Shown: piece by piece, positions 33,662-41,743 of the stretch
Layout: the number at the start of each line of letters is the position of its first letter
Numbering within the stretch: position 1 is the stretch's first letter
Assembly: GCA_905198125.1 (NCBI GenBank)
Contig: CAJKBH010000001.1
Location: 62,001-126,000, forward strand
Length of the DNA stretch: 64,000 nt
Reading direction: 5' to 3'
Source: an uncultured Porphyromonadaceae bacterium
Lineage (GTDB): Bacteria > Bacteroidota > Bacteroidia > Bacteroidales > Muribaculaceae
Program-made: the position numbers and the translations under genes
The notes under the pieces: generated by a model
Database searches by the model: none
Told to the model about the DNA's origin: nothing
Seen by the model: only the letters and a program-made list of their open reading frames with translations

Positions 33662-35818
33662 ATGAAGATTTACAAGACAAACGAAATCAAGAACATAGCC
33701 CTGTTGGGATCCAAGGGCTCTGGGAAGACCACACTCGCGGAATCAATGGTCTACGAGTGTGGAGTGACAAAACGCCGTGGTACCATTGAGGCTGGAAACA
33801 CAATGTCGGACTATTTCCCGGTAGAGAAGGAGTATGGCTACTCGGTATTCTCGACGGTGTTCAACGCAGAATTCAACGGCAAGAAGTTAAATTTCATAGA
33901 TTGCCCCGGCTCGGAGGACTTCGTGGGTAACGCCTATACGGCACTCGGAGTAAGCGACCTGGGTCTGATACTGATCGATTCCGACTATGGCGTCGAGGTA
34001 GGAACGCAGAACATATTCCGCACCACGGCCGCGCTGAAGAAGCCGGTGGTGTTCGCCCTTAACCAGATGGACGGCGAGAAAGCCGACTACGACAACGTGA
34101 TGGAACAGCTGCGCGAGACATTCGGCTCGCACGTGGTTCCTATCCAGTATCCCCTGGAGAGCGGCCCGAACTTCCACAGCATGATCGACGTGCTGCTGAT
34201 GAAGAAATATGAATGGGGACCCGACGGCGGCGTGCCCACTATCTCCGAGATTCCCGCCGAGGAAATGGACAAGGCCCTGGAGCTGCACAACGCCCTGAAG
34301 GAGGCCGCGGCCGAGAACGACGAGACGCTGATGGAGAAATTCTTCGACGACCAGCCTCTGTCGGAGGACGACCTGCGCGAAGGTATCCGCAAGGGTCTGG
34401 TGAACCGTTCCATCTTCCCCGTTGTGGTGCTGAGCGCCGCCAAGGATATGGGTGTACGCCGCATCATGGAGTTCTTAGGCAACGTCTGTCCCTTCGTAAG
34501 CGAGATGCCGGCACCCGAGAACACGGTAGGCGAACCCGTCGAGCCTAAGGCCGACGGTCCCGTATCGGTGTTCTTCTTCAAGACCAGCGTGGAGCCGCAC
34601 ATCGGCGAGGTCAGCTACTTCAAGGTGATGAGCGGCACGCTCAAGGCCGGTGCCGACCTGGAGAACGTGACACGCGGCGGCAAGGAGCGTATGGCCCAGA
34701 TATTCACCGTATGCGGCCAGCTGCGTACTCCCATTGACGCGCTGGAGGCCGGCGACATCGGCGCCGCCGTGAAGCTGAAGGACGTGCGCACCGGAAACAC
34801 TCTGGACGAGAAGGGTTGCGACTGGCAGTTCGACTTCATCAAATATCCCGCGCCCAAGTATATCCGCGCCATCAAGCCCGTCACGGAGTCCGACTCCGAG
34901 AAGATGATGGCCATCCTGACCCGTATGCACGAGGAGGATCCCACATGGATAGTGGAGCAGAGCAAGGAGCTGAAGCAGACCTTAGTCAAGGGTCAGGGCG
35001 AGTTCCACCTGCGCACGCTGAAGTGGCGTATAGAGAACAACGAGAAACTTCCCGTTGAGTTCCAGGAGCCGAAGATTCCTTATCGCGAGACCATCACCAA
35101 GGCCGCTCGTGCCGACTATCGTCATAAGAAACAGTCCGGCGGTTCAGGTCAGTTCGGTGAGGTGCACCTGATCATCGAGCCTTACACCGAGGGTATGCCC
35201 GAGCCTGACACCTACAAGTTCGGCAACCAAGAATACAAGATGAGTGTCCGCGACAAGCAGGAGATTCCGTTGGACTGGGGCGGCAAACTGGTAGTGTACA
35301 ACTGCATCGTGGGCGGCGCCATCGACGCACGCTTCATCCCGGCTATCGTGAAGGGTCTGATGGACCGCATGGAGCAGGGTCCGCTGACCGGCTCGTACGC
35401 ACGCGACGTCCGCGTCATGATCTATGACGGCAAGATGCACCCGGTAGACTCGAACGAAATCTCGTTCCGCCTGGCAGGCCGTAACGCATTTAGCCAGGCC
35501 TTCAAGCAGGCCAACCCGAAGATTCTGGAGCCCGTTTACGACGTGGAGGTTCTGACCCCCGGCGACACCATGGGCGACGTGATGAGCGACCTGCAGGGAC
35601 GCCGCGCCATCATCATGGGTATGGCTTCTGAGAACGGCATCGAGAAACTGAACGCCAAGGTGCCCTTGAAGGAGATGGCCAGCTATTCCACATCGCTCAG
35701 CTCCATCACCGGCGGCCGCAGCTCGTTCTCGATGAACTTCGCCAGCTACGAGCTCGTTCCGGGCGACGTACAGGAGAAGCTGCTGAAGGAATACGCCGAG
35801 ACGCAGACCGAAGAATAA
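33662..35818 (+). CDS. fusA2: Elongation factor G paralogue (EF-G2-like, probably GTPase-deficient)
   Basis: 718 residues, full EF-G length with all five domains. The P loop is GSKGSGKT (16-23) instead of AHIDAGKT. Switch II is D80-CPG-S84-EDF: the catalytic histidine of DxPGH is replaced by Ser. The guanine motif is N134-QMD instead of NKMD, and the RGITI of switch I is absent. These changes match the Bacteroides EF-G2 that supports translation during starvation without GTP hydrolysis (Han and colleagues, B. thetaiotaomicron). Function here is inferred. Biased codon use suggests high expression. The gene is bracketed by arrays of the same repeat. Confidence 0.88.
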   Translation: MKIYKTNEIKNIALLGSKGSGKTTLAESMVYECGVTKRRGTIEAGNTMSDYFPVEKEYGYSVFSTVFNAEFNGKKLNFIDCPGSEDFVGNAYTALGVSDLGLILIDSDYGVEVGTQNIFRTTAALKKPVVFALNQMDGEKADYDNVMEQLRETFGSHVVPIQYPLESGPNFHSMIDVLLMKKYEWGPDGGVPTISEIPAEEMDKALELHNALKEAAAENDETLMEKFFDDQPLSEDDLREGIRKGLVNRSIFPVVVLSAAKDMGVRRIMEFLGNVCPFVSEMPAPENTVGEPVEPKADGPVSVFFFKTSVEPHIGEVSYFKVMSGTLKAGADLENVTRGGKERMAQIFTVCGQLRTPIDALEAGDIGAAVKLKDVRTGNTLDEKGCDWQFDFIKYPAPKYIRAIKPVTESDSEKMMAILTRMHEEDPTWIVEQSKELKQTLVKGQGEFHLRTLKWRIENNEKLPVEFQEPKIPYRETITKAARADYRHKKQSGGSGQFGEVHLIIEPYTEGMPEPDTYKFGNQEYKMSVRDKQEIPLDWGGKLVVYNCIVGGAIDARFIPAIVKGLMDRMEQGPLTGSYARDVRVMIYDGKMHPVDSNEISFRLAGRNAFSQAFKQANPKILEPVYDVEVLTPGDTMGDVMSDLQGRRAIIMGMASENGIEKLNAKVPLKEMASYSTSLSSITGGRSSFSMNFASYELVPGDVQEKLLKEYAETQTEE

Positions 35819-35845
35819 TAACCTGCATCATACAGAAACAGTCAA

Positions 35846-35880
35846 GGTCCCGATCCGCAGCGGTCGGGCCCTCTTTTTTT
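35846..35880 (+). terminator. Terminator of the EF-G2-like gene
   Basis: CCCGATCCGC and GCGGTCGGG pair with one bulge, followed by CTCTTTTTTT. Confidence 0.85.
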
Positions 35881-36077
35881 GACAGTAGATTTATTTTAGA
35901 CAGGAGGTGTTTTTAGACAGGAGAACAGGAGAAACAGGAGATTTATGACTACTGTTCTCCAATCATTATGTAGATGGTCGGTGAATAAAGACCGTATAAC
36001 CTCCTGTTTCTCCTGTTCTCCTGTCAAAAATTATTTGACTTTTCTATTGTTTCTCCTGTTCTCCTGTCAAAAATTAA
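35880..36077. repeat. Array of GACAGGAGAACAGGAG units, right of the EF-G2-like gene
   Basis: Three forward units (TTTTAGACAGGAG..., AGACAGGAGAACAGGAGAAA) and two to three reverse ones (CTCCTGTTTCTCCTGTTCTC, CTGTCAAAAATTA). Same family as 33128-33490, on the other side of the gene. The gap 35819-36178 holds the terminator, this array and no other feature. Confidence 0.85.
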
Positions 36078-36178
36078 TGATAGGATGTCACCTTTTGGAA
36101 GTGCGTTGTGTCTATAATGTGAGACCGCTGATAAGAACGGTCGTAAAAATGACGTTAAACAATTAAATTATAGACATT

Positions 36179-36586
36179 ATGGTGGATATATTAGTTCCTA
36201 TCTTTGTGTGTGTGGTGCTGCCGGTGGCGATTGTGGGCATCTATTACTGGTCGCAGATCAACGCTGAGAACAAGCGCGCCGAAATCCTGATGAAGGCCAT
36301 CGAGGCCAACTGCGGTCCTGATGCCGACAAACTGGCCGAGGCGCTGCAGCAACAGCGTAAGCCCAAAACAGACCGCGAGATACTGAACCTCCGTCTGCTG
36401 CGCGGCTGTATGTTCACGTTCGTCGGCCTGGGGTTGTGTATCGTGGGGATAGTGTCCGCCTGCATGGGAACTGAATTCGCTTCCGATCCGGTTATGGTTC
36501 CATTGGTATTCGGAGGGGCGTCGCTCGCCATCGGTCTGAGTTATCTGGTGGTCTATTTCGTGACCCGTAAGCAGGTAAAGGATTGA
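36179..36586 (+). CDS. DUF6249-like membrane protein
   Basis: 135 residues. One N-terminal helix (residues 4-24), a charged cytoplasmic stretch with NAENKRAEILMKAIEANCG, then two helices near 78-100 and 108-130. This matches small Bacteroidales membrane proteins (DUF6249-type) that precede ECF sigma genes. Its stop codon overlaps the TTG start of the sigma gene (TTGA), so they are translationally coupled. A role in regulating the sigma factor is suggested only by context. Confidence 0.75.
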   Translation: MVDILVPIFVCVVLPVAIVGIYYWSQINAENKRAEILMKAIEANCGPDADKLAEALQQQRKPKTDREILNLRLLRGCMFTFVGLGLCIVGIVSACMGTEFASDPVMVPLVFGGASLAIGLSYLVVYFVTRKQVKD

Positions 36587-37062
36587 CGCGCGAGCAGTTC
36601 ATTTCTCATGTGGAAGCCACTCAGAAGGCGTTCAGGCGCTTTCTGGTGGCTCTGTGTTGCGGCGATTCGGCTCTGGCCGACGACGTGGCTCAGGAAGCGT
36701 ATATCAAGGCTTATATGGCTTGCGACTCATTTAAGAATGCCGACAAGTTCAACGCCTGGATATATCGCATCGGTTACAACACCTTTCTGAACCACAAGCG
36801 CGACCGTCGGCTGACGGTGGATTATGACGACGTCCGTGAACTGTCGGCACCCGAAGGCGCTGACACGGGATTTGCCTATCAGGATCTGTACGAGGCTCTG
36901 AACCGCTTGCCTGCCAAGGAGAGGACTTCGGTGCTGTTGTTCTATATGGAGGGGTATTCGGTCAAGGAAATAGCGGATATTCAGGAAGTGTCGCAGGATG
37001 CGGTGAAGCAGCATCTGTCGCGTGGCCGGAATCATCTGCGCGGGTTATTGTCAAAAAACTGA
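36583..37062 (+). CDS. ECF-type RNA polymerase sigma factor
   Basis: 159 residues from a TTG codon overlapping the previous stop; no ATG lies in frame nearby. Region 2 is LCCGDSALADDVAQEAYIKAYMACDSFKN with WIYRIGYNTFLNHKR; region 4 is LPAKERTSVLLFYMEGYSVKEIADIQEVSQDAVKQHLSRGR. Second gene of a three-gene operon with membrane proteins on both sides, a common layout for envelope-responsive sigma systems. Target promoters are unknown. Confidence 0.9.
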   Translation: MTREQFISHVEATQKAFRRFLVALCCGDSALADDVAQEAYIKAYMACDSFKNADKFNAWIYRIGYNTFLNHKRDRRLTVDYDDVRELSAPEGADTGFAYQDLYEALNRLPAKERTSVLLFYMEGYSVKEIADIQEVSQDAVKQHLSRGRNHLRGLLSKN

Positions 37063-37068
37063 GAGACT

Positions 37069-37470
37069 ATGGAAGATGATAAGTTGAAGGCACTGTTTGC
37101 TGATTTTCAGCCGGAACTGTCGTCAGACAGCCTGTTTATGAACCGGCTGGAACGGAACATGGAATCGGTGGAGATAGTGAAGCGTCGTATGGAGGAAATG
37201 CGGGCCCGCAACCGGAGGGCGGTGGCAGTAGCCGCCATAGTGGGCTTTGTGGTTGGATTCCTGTTCTCGCTGACGTTGCCGTATCTGAGCGACTTGGTTG
37301 CCGGCTGGCAGGTGACGTTGCCGCAGGAATCGGTTATGAGTGTAGTGGCCGACTGGTTTGCCGTAATAGCCTGGGGCGTGATCGGGTGCACTGCGGTGAT
37401 AGCCGCCATCAACACATACGACATGATGACGTCGCGACCGATACCGATAGAAGAACAAGTAAGGAACTGA
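37069..37470 (+). CDS. Putative membrane anti-sigma factor
   Basis: 133 residues. The cytoplasmic N part (about 1-45) has LKALFADFQPELSSD and MNRLERNMESVEIVKRRMEE, helical and charged; two membrane helices follow (about 47-70 and 92-115). It starts 6 bases after the ECF sigma stop. The layout is that of small Bacteroidales anti-sigma proteins, without a zinc motif. Binding to the sigma factor is inferred. Confidence 0.7.
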   Translation: MEDDKLKALFADFQPELSSDSLFMNRLERNMESVEIVKRRMEEMRARNRRAVAVAAIVGFVVGFLFSLTLPYLSDLVAGWQVTLPQESVMSVVADWFAVIAWGVIGCTAVIAAINTYDMMTSRPIPIEEQVRN

Positions 37471-37507
37471 AAGTAGAAGAATAAGTAGAGAACTGAAAGC
37501 GCAATTA

Positions 37508-37535
37508 AAAAGGCCGCGGAAGTCCGCGACCTTTT
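37508..37535. terminator. Bidirectional terminator between the sigma operon and ferritin
   Basis: AAAAGGCCGCGGA and TCCGCGACCTTTT pair with one mismatch; A and T runs flank both sides and the genes converge. Confidence 0.85.
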
Positions 37536-37576
37536 CTATTTGTTAGCGGTATGATTACTTGTTGTTGACGGTATGA

Positions 37577-38059
37577 TTACTTGCGCTTGCCGTATTCCTG
37601 GTCGAGACCGAAGATGTCGGTGCCACCCATGCGACGGATGCGGTCTACGATGCCGCTGGCAGTAGCTTCCTCCTCGACCTGTTCCTTCACGAAGCCCCAC
37701 ATAAAGTCCTGGGCTGCGCGATCCTTCTCCTCCTCGGCCAGATCCAGGAGGGCGTTGATCATGGCGGATACCTTGCACTCGTGAGCGTATACCTCCTCGA
37801 ATGCCTGCAGGGGCGATTCCCAGTTCTGAGGAACGGACGTGATGTCGCCGATGTGGGCGTTGCCGCCGCGCTTGTGCAGGAAGTCAGCCATCTCATAGGC
37901 GTGTTCCATCTCCTCTTTGCTTTGAGCCTTCATCCAGCTGGCGAAGCCGGTATAACCCTCGCGGTCGAAATAGAACGACATGGACAGGTACAGGTTGGCC
38001 GACCACATCTCGGCTACGATCTGTCCGTTGATTGCGTCTTGCAGTTTGTTTGAAATCAT
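37577..38059 (-). CDS. ftnA: Ferritin
   Basis: 160 residues, four-helix iron-storage protein. Ferroxidase residues match bacterial ferritin numbering: E17 (VAEMWSANLYL), E50 and H53 (SKEEMEHAYEMAD), later E-rich helix with Q (KEQVEEEATAS). No heme-binding Met, so not bacterioferritin. The leader contains three 18-base direct repeats, which is unusual, and its promoter box lies 132 bases before the ATG. Confidence 0.94.
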   Translation of the reverse strand: MISNKLQDAINGQIVAEMWSANLYLSMSFYFDREGYTGFASWMKAQSKEEMEHAYEMADFLHKRGGNAHIGDITSVPQNWESPLQAFEEVYAHECKVSAMINALLDLAEEEKDRAAQDFMWGFVKEQVEEEATASGIVDRIRRMGGTDIFGLDQEYGKRK

Positions 38060-38094
38060 GATTTTTGAGTTATATTGTGTGTTTGATTATATCA

Positions 38095-38148
38095 GCGTGG
38101 CTGATTCTGTCAACGTGTCTGATTCTGTCAACGTGTCTGATTCTCTTT
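38095..38148. repeat. Three 18-base direct repeats in the ferritin leader
   Basis: Units (A/G)CGTG(T/G)CTGATTCTGTCA at 38095-38112, 38113-38130 and 38131-38148, without spacers. They lie between the likely transcription start (box at 38191-38198) and the ATG at 38059. Confidence 0.8.
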
Positions 38149-38190
38149 ACGTCATATCGCACGTCATAAAATTCAGCACTTTTCCAACTA

Positions 38191-38198
38191 CAAAATTA
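38191..38198 (-). promoter_or_regulatory. -7 box of ferritin
   Basis: The complement reads TAATTTTG. Confidence 0.5.
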
Positions 38199-38292
38199 AC
38201 AAATAAATCCAACAAACGGAAAGCAATCGCAATAAAAATATTCTTTTCTGTCCTATAAGTTGTCTTCGCTATAAGTTATCTGATGAAACAAA

Positions 38293-40698
38293 TCATATAT
38301 TCAATTTAAATGTGTTGCGCCCTATACAAAGGATAAATGTCCCATGTCTGTCTACGCGGATGTCACGTTTGTAACCGACATATATCTTAGTTCCGTCCAG
38401 ATCATACAGTTCAGCTGGAATATCGTTCTGTATTTCGTTGATGTGGATTATGCCGTTTGTGACGGTGACGTGCACATTATTTCCCTCGCTGTCCATGTCG
38501 CCGGTACCCGTTGTGACGTTATCCTTCTCAAACACGACATTCAGGTTGTGCATTGTGGTGTCAGGTCCACCGTCAATGGTATAGTTGCCTTCGGCGTCAA
38601 GCTGCTGCTTTACATCGGTATCATTATGTGTAACCGAATGGATGAACCATTCATCGTCAGCTTTGATATTCACGTTCAGCGGAGCGACTTGCCCGTAGAC
38701 CGTGAACGCGGCGTGGTCTGGTATGCTGACAGTCACGGCATGTGGCCATGACTCAGTGCCGTCACTGATAAACGAAAAATTATTCCATACATCGGCACGG
38801 CTGTAAGCCCGGACGCTTCCCGCTGGCACGCTTAAGGCAGCCGGAGTGTCAGCAGCTGGGCGGCCGAACGTGTGGGGCTGCAGAGCGGCAGGTTGTTCCC
38901 AATGCACTTCAATTTCCTTAAGGTTAAAACACCAGTCGAAGGCATAATCATCTATTCTGATATTTTCATCGGTGCCTTCAAATTCAAGCGTCTCCAACGC
39001 AATACATGATGCAAATGCGTACTCTCCGATTGATTTTACCGATTCGGGAATAACCAAGGATTTGAGCTTCACGCATTTTTGAAAAGCCATTTTGCCTATT
39101 TTCTCAAGCCGGGAAGGCAATTTAAGCTCCGTAATATTCGTGAAGTTCCCAAAAGCATCATAACCGATGCTTGTAATGTTCTCCGACATCCTGACCTTGT
39201 TGAAACGGCTTCCTGCATATTCGAAACCATTCATGCCCACCTCGGTCATATTATCACCGAGAATCAATGTGGCCAGGGGGGCGTTCCCCTCATATCTGAA
39301 TGGCGACTGGTATTCCTGGCCACGTTGCCAGGTAAAGTTGCGGTCGAGTTCGAAACTTGTAAACGGCACATTGCCGAAGCAACGGTCTCCAAGATAAATG
39401 TATTTCTCGCCGGGCTGAATCACGATTCTTTTAATCCGTTCATTGCCAGCAAAAGCATCATTCCATATATGACGGATTGGATGAATCTCGCCCTTGTAGG
39501 TAATCAATCCGGGAATAATAAGTGTCTCGCCTGTTTCATACGGGAAAAGCAGCCCGTCGACTATTACCTGTCCATCCTTACCCTTGCGGTCGTCAAGTCT
39601 GCACAACAGCCCGTCTACTGTAAAAAGAGCGTCGGATTCCGCTATGCAGTGGAATCCATTCCACCCGGACTCCTTGGCGAATAAGGCGAGGGTGCCTGCC
39701 GGAACTGTCAGAGTGGCTTTCTGAAGCGTCTCAAGCCCGAAGCCATTCTGAATGCTGACGTTTTTAAGGGCTTCTGAATACAACTTCACTTCTTTCAGAT
39801 TGTCACAATTGCCGAAAGCATTGGAGCCGATACTCTCGATAGCATCGTAGAGAGTGATTTCTTCAATTCCAGTCCCATAGAGAGCGTTCTGTTTGATTTC
39901 CGTGATTTCTCGGCCTAACCGAATGTCGGTGAAGCGTCCGGCTCCTGGAGCTGAAAGCGCATGACTGCAAATTTCTTTCATGTTTTCGCCAAATGTCACC
40001 TTAGCTTCGGTTTTGGCAGTCTCCTCATCTGCAAAAAACGGGTGTAAGGTGATTTCTTCTTCCTCGGCTATCAGAAAATCGCGGTCAATTTCAAGGCTTG
40101 TGAAAGGGATATTGGCAAAACAACGGTTGCCAAGAGTGAGGTTGCCTTCTCCGTGCGAGAATATCACGCGACCGATGTGTGCACAATCAGCGAAAGCATC
40201 TTTTGCGATATGGGTTACAGGTATCTCTGTCTCCATGAACACAGGCTTGAGTTTAGCTGGTATGTTCAGGGTCCACCGCACCTGGATATAATGCTGCACT
40301 TCGCCAAGAATGGTAATGGCAGATTGGGTATCGTCGGTGAATTTGCATTTGAAATTGTCGACATAAAACATTCCGTCGGGCATTGTGACGTTGACGTTAA
40401 CCGATGTCATATAAGGCTGCCCTGTATTGTTGTCCCAGTCTCCCATTATGAAAATATGGGTCGAGCCTTCGCCGACAGCCGTGATAACACCTTCATCCGA
40501 CACCTGTGCTATGCTTCTGTCGTATGAATTATAAGAAACACGGTATTCGCTGTTGGCAGTGACTTTCATTCTTATTTCGGCGGTTTCCCCGGCTATGAGA
40601 TTGAACTCATCCTGGTTGAGCTCAATATTTGTGATTTCGGCTACGGATGACAACGATGCCATCATCAGTAAGAACAATGTGAAGATTTTGGATTTCAT
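38293..40698 (-). CDS. Secreted BspA-type leucine-rich repeat protein
   Basis: 801 residues from the ATG at 40698 (MKSKIFTLFLLMMASLSSVA, signal peptide). Residues about 20-95 are a group-2 immunoglobulin-like domain (VSDEGVITAVGEGSTHIFI). Residues about 150-640 carry many LRR_5/BspA-type repeats (ITSIGYDAFGNFTNITELKL, LEKIGKMAFQKCVKLKSLVI, VKSIGEYAFASCIALETLEF). The end (about 740-801) is a type IX-like sorting domain. Such proteins bind host or bacterial surface ligands; the ligand here is unknown. Its ATG overlaps the stop of the preceding small secreted protein (ATGA), so they form an operon. Confidence 0.85.
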   Translation of the reverse strand: MKSKIFTLFLLMMASLSSVAEITNIELNQDEFNLIAGETAEIRMKVTANSEYRVSYNSYDRSIAQVSDEGVITAVGEGSTHIFIMGDWDNNTGQPYMTSVNVNVTMPDGMFYVDNFKCKFTDDTQSAITILGEVQHYIQVRWTLNIPAKLKPVFMETEIPVTHIAKDAFADCAHIGRVIFSHGEGNLTLGNRCFANIPFTSLEIDRDFLIAEEEEITLHPFFADEETAKTEAKVTFGENMKEICSHALSAPGAGRFTDIRLGREITEIKQNALYGTGIEEITLYDAIESIGSNAFGNCDNLKEVKLYSEALKNVSIQNGFGLETLQKATLTVPAGTLALFAKESGWNGFHCIAESDALFTVDGLLCRLDDRKGKDGQVIVDGLLFPYETGETLIIPGLITYKGEIHPIRHIWNDAFAGNERIKRIVIQPGEKYIYLGDRCFGNVPFTSFELDRNFTWQRGQEYQSPFRYEGNAPLATLILGDNMTEVGMNGFEYAGSRFNKVRMSENITSIGYDAFGNFTNITELKLPSRLEKIGKMAFQKCVKLKSLVIPESVKSIGEYAFASCIALETLEFEGTDENIRIDDYAFDWCFNLKEIEVHWEQPAALQPHTFGRPAADTPAALSVPAGSVRAYSRADVWNNFSFISDGTESWPHAVTVSIPDHAAFTVYGQVAPLNVNIKADDEWFIHSVTHNDTDVKQQLDAEGNYTIDGGPDTTMHNLNVVFEKDNVTTGTGDMDSEGNNVHVTVTNGIIHINEIQNDIPAELYDLDGTKIYVGYKRDIRVDRHGTFILCIGRNTFKLNI

Positions 40699-41033
40699 TG
40701 TTGTGCAGGCTCGGAGCATGATATTGTAATTACGTTATCGGATGTGATGGCGGTATCGGCATTATCGGGATTGTTCAGAGTAAGGTAGCCGTCATTGTCG
40801 AGGCGGGCGGTGATGTCGACCTCTCCGAGCATGACGCTGCTGACGGTCTTGCCCTCGGCGCAGTTGATTTTGATTCTTACAGGATCAGAGCCGACCGTGA
40901 TAGTGAAAATGCCGCCCTGGTGCATCCGCACTGTGACTGTATGACTGTTGTCGCTGAGCGCTGCATCACTGTCTGAGGCCATTAGAGGCAGCGACAGCAC
41001 TGCGAGAAGCATAATGAGTGAAAATTTGTGCAT
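40695..41033 (-). CDS. Small secreted protein, operon partner of the LRR protein
   Basis: 112 residues with signal peptide MHKFSLIMLLAVLSLPLMAS. The mature part is beta-rich (HTVTVRMHQGGIFTITVG, PVRIKINCAEGKTVSSVML, GYLTLNNPDN) and has two Cys. I do not recognise the family. Content resembles the last domain of the LRR protein (TVSIPDHAAFTVYGQ... SVTHNDTDV), so it may be a detached copy. The stop overlaps the LRR start codon. Confidence 0.65.
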   Translation of the reverse strand: MHKFSLIMLLAVLSLPLMASDSDAALSDNSHTVTVRMHQGGIFTITVGSDPVRIKINCAEGKTVSSVMLGEVDITARLDNDGYLTLNNPDNADTAITSDNVITISCSEPAQQ

Positions 41034-41073
41034 TTTGATTGATTCTTGTTTATAATGTCATTTCATAACATTG

Positions 41074-41081
41074 CAAAAATA
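41074..41081 (-). promoter_or_regulatory. -7 box of the LRR operon
   Basis: The complement reads TATTTTTG, 41 bases before the ATG at 41033. In the rest of the 41034-41364 gap I see only the box at 41344. Confidence 0.45.
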
Positions 41082-41343
41082 AAAGAAACGTGAGCCAACT
41101 ATGCTACGTCTTTGTTGATGGTCGTAGGAAACCTTTGATGCAGATGTAACAATAGCGACCCACGCATAAGCGTGAGAACCACTATGCTATCTCTTGCATC
41201 GTTTTGAAAATTTCCTACGTTTTCAACAAACAAGATACGCATAACGCTTCTTATTTTTCCAAAATGTCGTGCAAGCACTTGGCCTGCAATGGCAAAGTTA
41301 GCTATTATTTTCGAGAGTAGCATCATATCTCCCGAAAAACTCG

Positions 41344-41351
41344 TAATTTTG
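41344..41351 (+). promoter_or_regulatory. -7 box before the AlbA_2 fragment
   Basis: TAATTTTG, 14-20 bases before the start codons at 41365 and 41371. Confidence 0.4.
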
Positions 41352-41364
41352 CATTGAAATTAAG

Positions 41365-41622
41365 ATGAGAATGACAAAAGAAGAACTGCTAAGACGATTA
41401 AATGGCGTCGAATGGAATGGCTTCGAAATAAAAGAAGCCAAAAATGAAGTTCCCAAAACTGCATGGGAAACAGTCAGTGCATTCTCTAATTCTTATGGCG
41501 GATGGATTGTATTCGGTGTAAAAGAACGGAGAGCAGGGGGCAAATCGACTTATGAAATCCAAGGCGTTGATAATGCAGAAAAGATGGAGCAGGATTTTGT
41601 AACAGTTCTTCGATTTTTGTAG
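41365..41622 (+). pseudogene. AlbA_2 (Schlafen-type) domain fragment
   Basis: 85 residues. FEIKEAKNEVPKTAWETVSAFSNSYGGWIVFGVKE is the start of an AlbA_2/Schlafen-AAA-4 DNA-binding domain, normally followed by another 300-450 residues. Here the frame closes after DFVTVLRFL and no continuation is visible in the other frames before the hairpin at 41679. The promoter box remains. Family membership is clear from the E-x-K...N-x-x-G-G pattern; the protein is almost certainly non-functional. Confidence 0.7.
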
Positions 41623-41678
41623 GACAGTCACGGAACACTGTCGTATGTTGTTAAAGACTGTTGCTTTATTAAATATGT

Positions 41679-41708
41679 GAGGCTGTATCTTGAAATCGAT
41701 ACAGCCTC
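41679..41708. terminator. Bidirectional terminator
   Basis: GAGGCTGTATC and GATACAGCCTC form a perfect 11-bp stem between converging genes, followed by GCGTTTT. Confidence 0.75.
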
Positions 41709-41743
41709 GCGTTTTCATATATTTCTTTGAATGTCAGAGTTCG

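Noticed and set aside
37980..38258. 92-codon frame across the ferritin leader repeats
   Set aside because: The repeated SVNVSD reading comes from the 18-base units; it starts antisense to ferritin and has no other coding sign.
41099..41326. 75-codon minus-strand frame
   Set aside because: No promoter, signal or recognisable motif; lies in an AT-rich gap and is probably chance.
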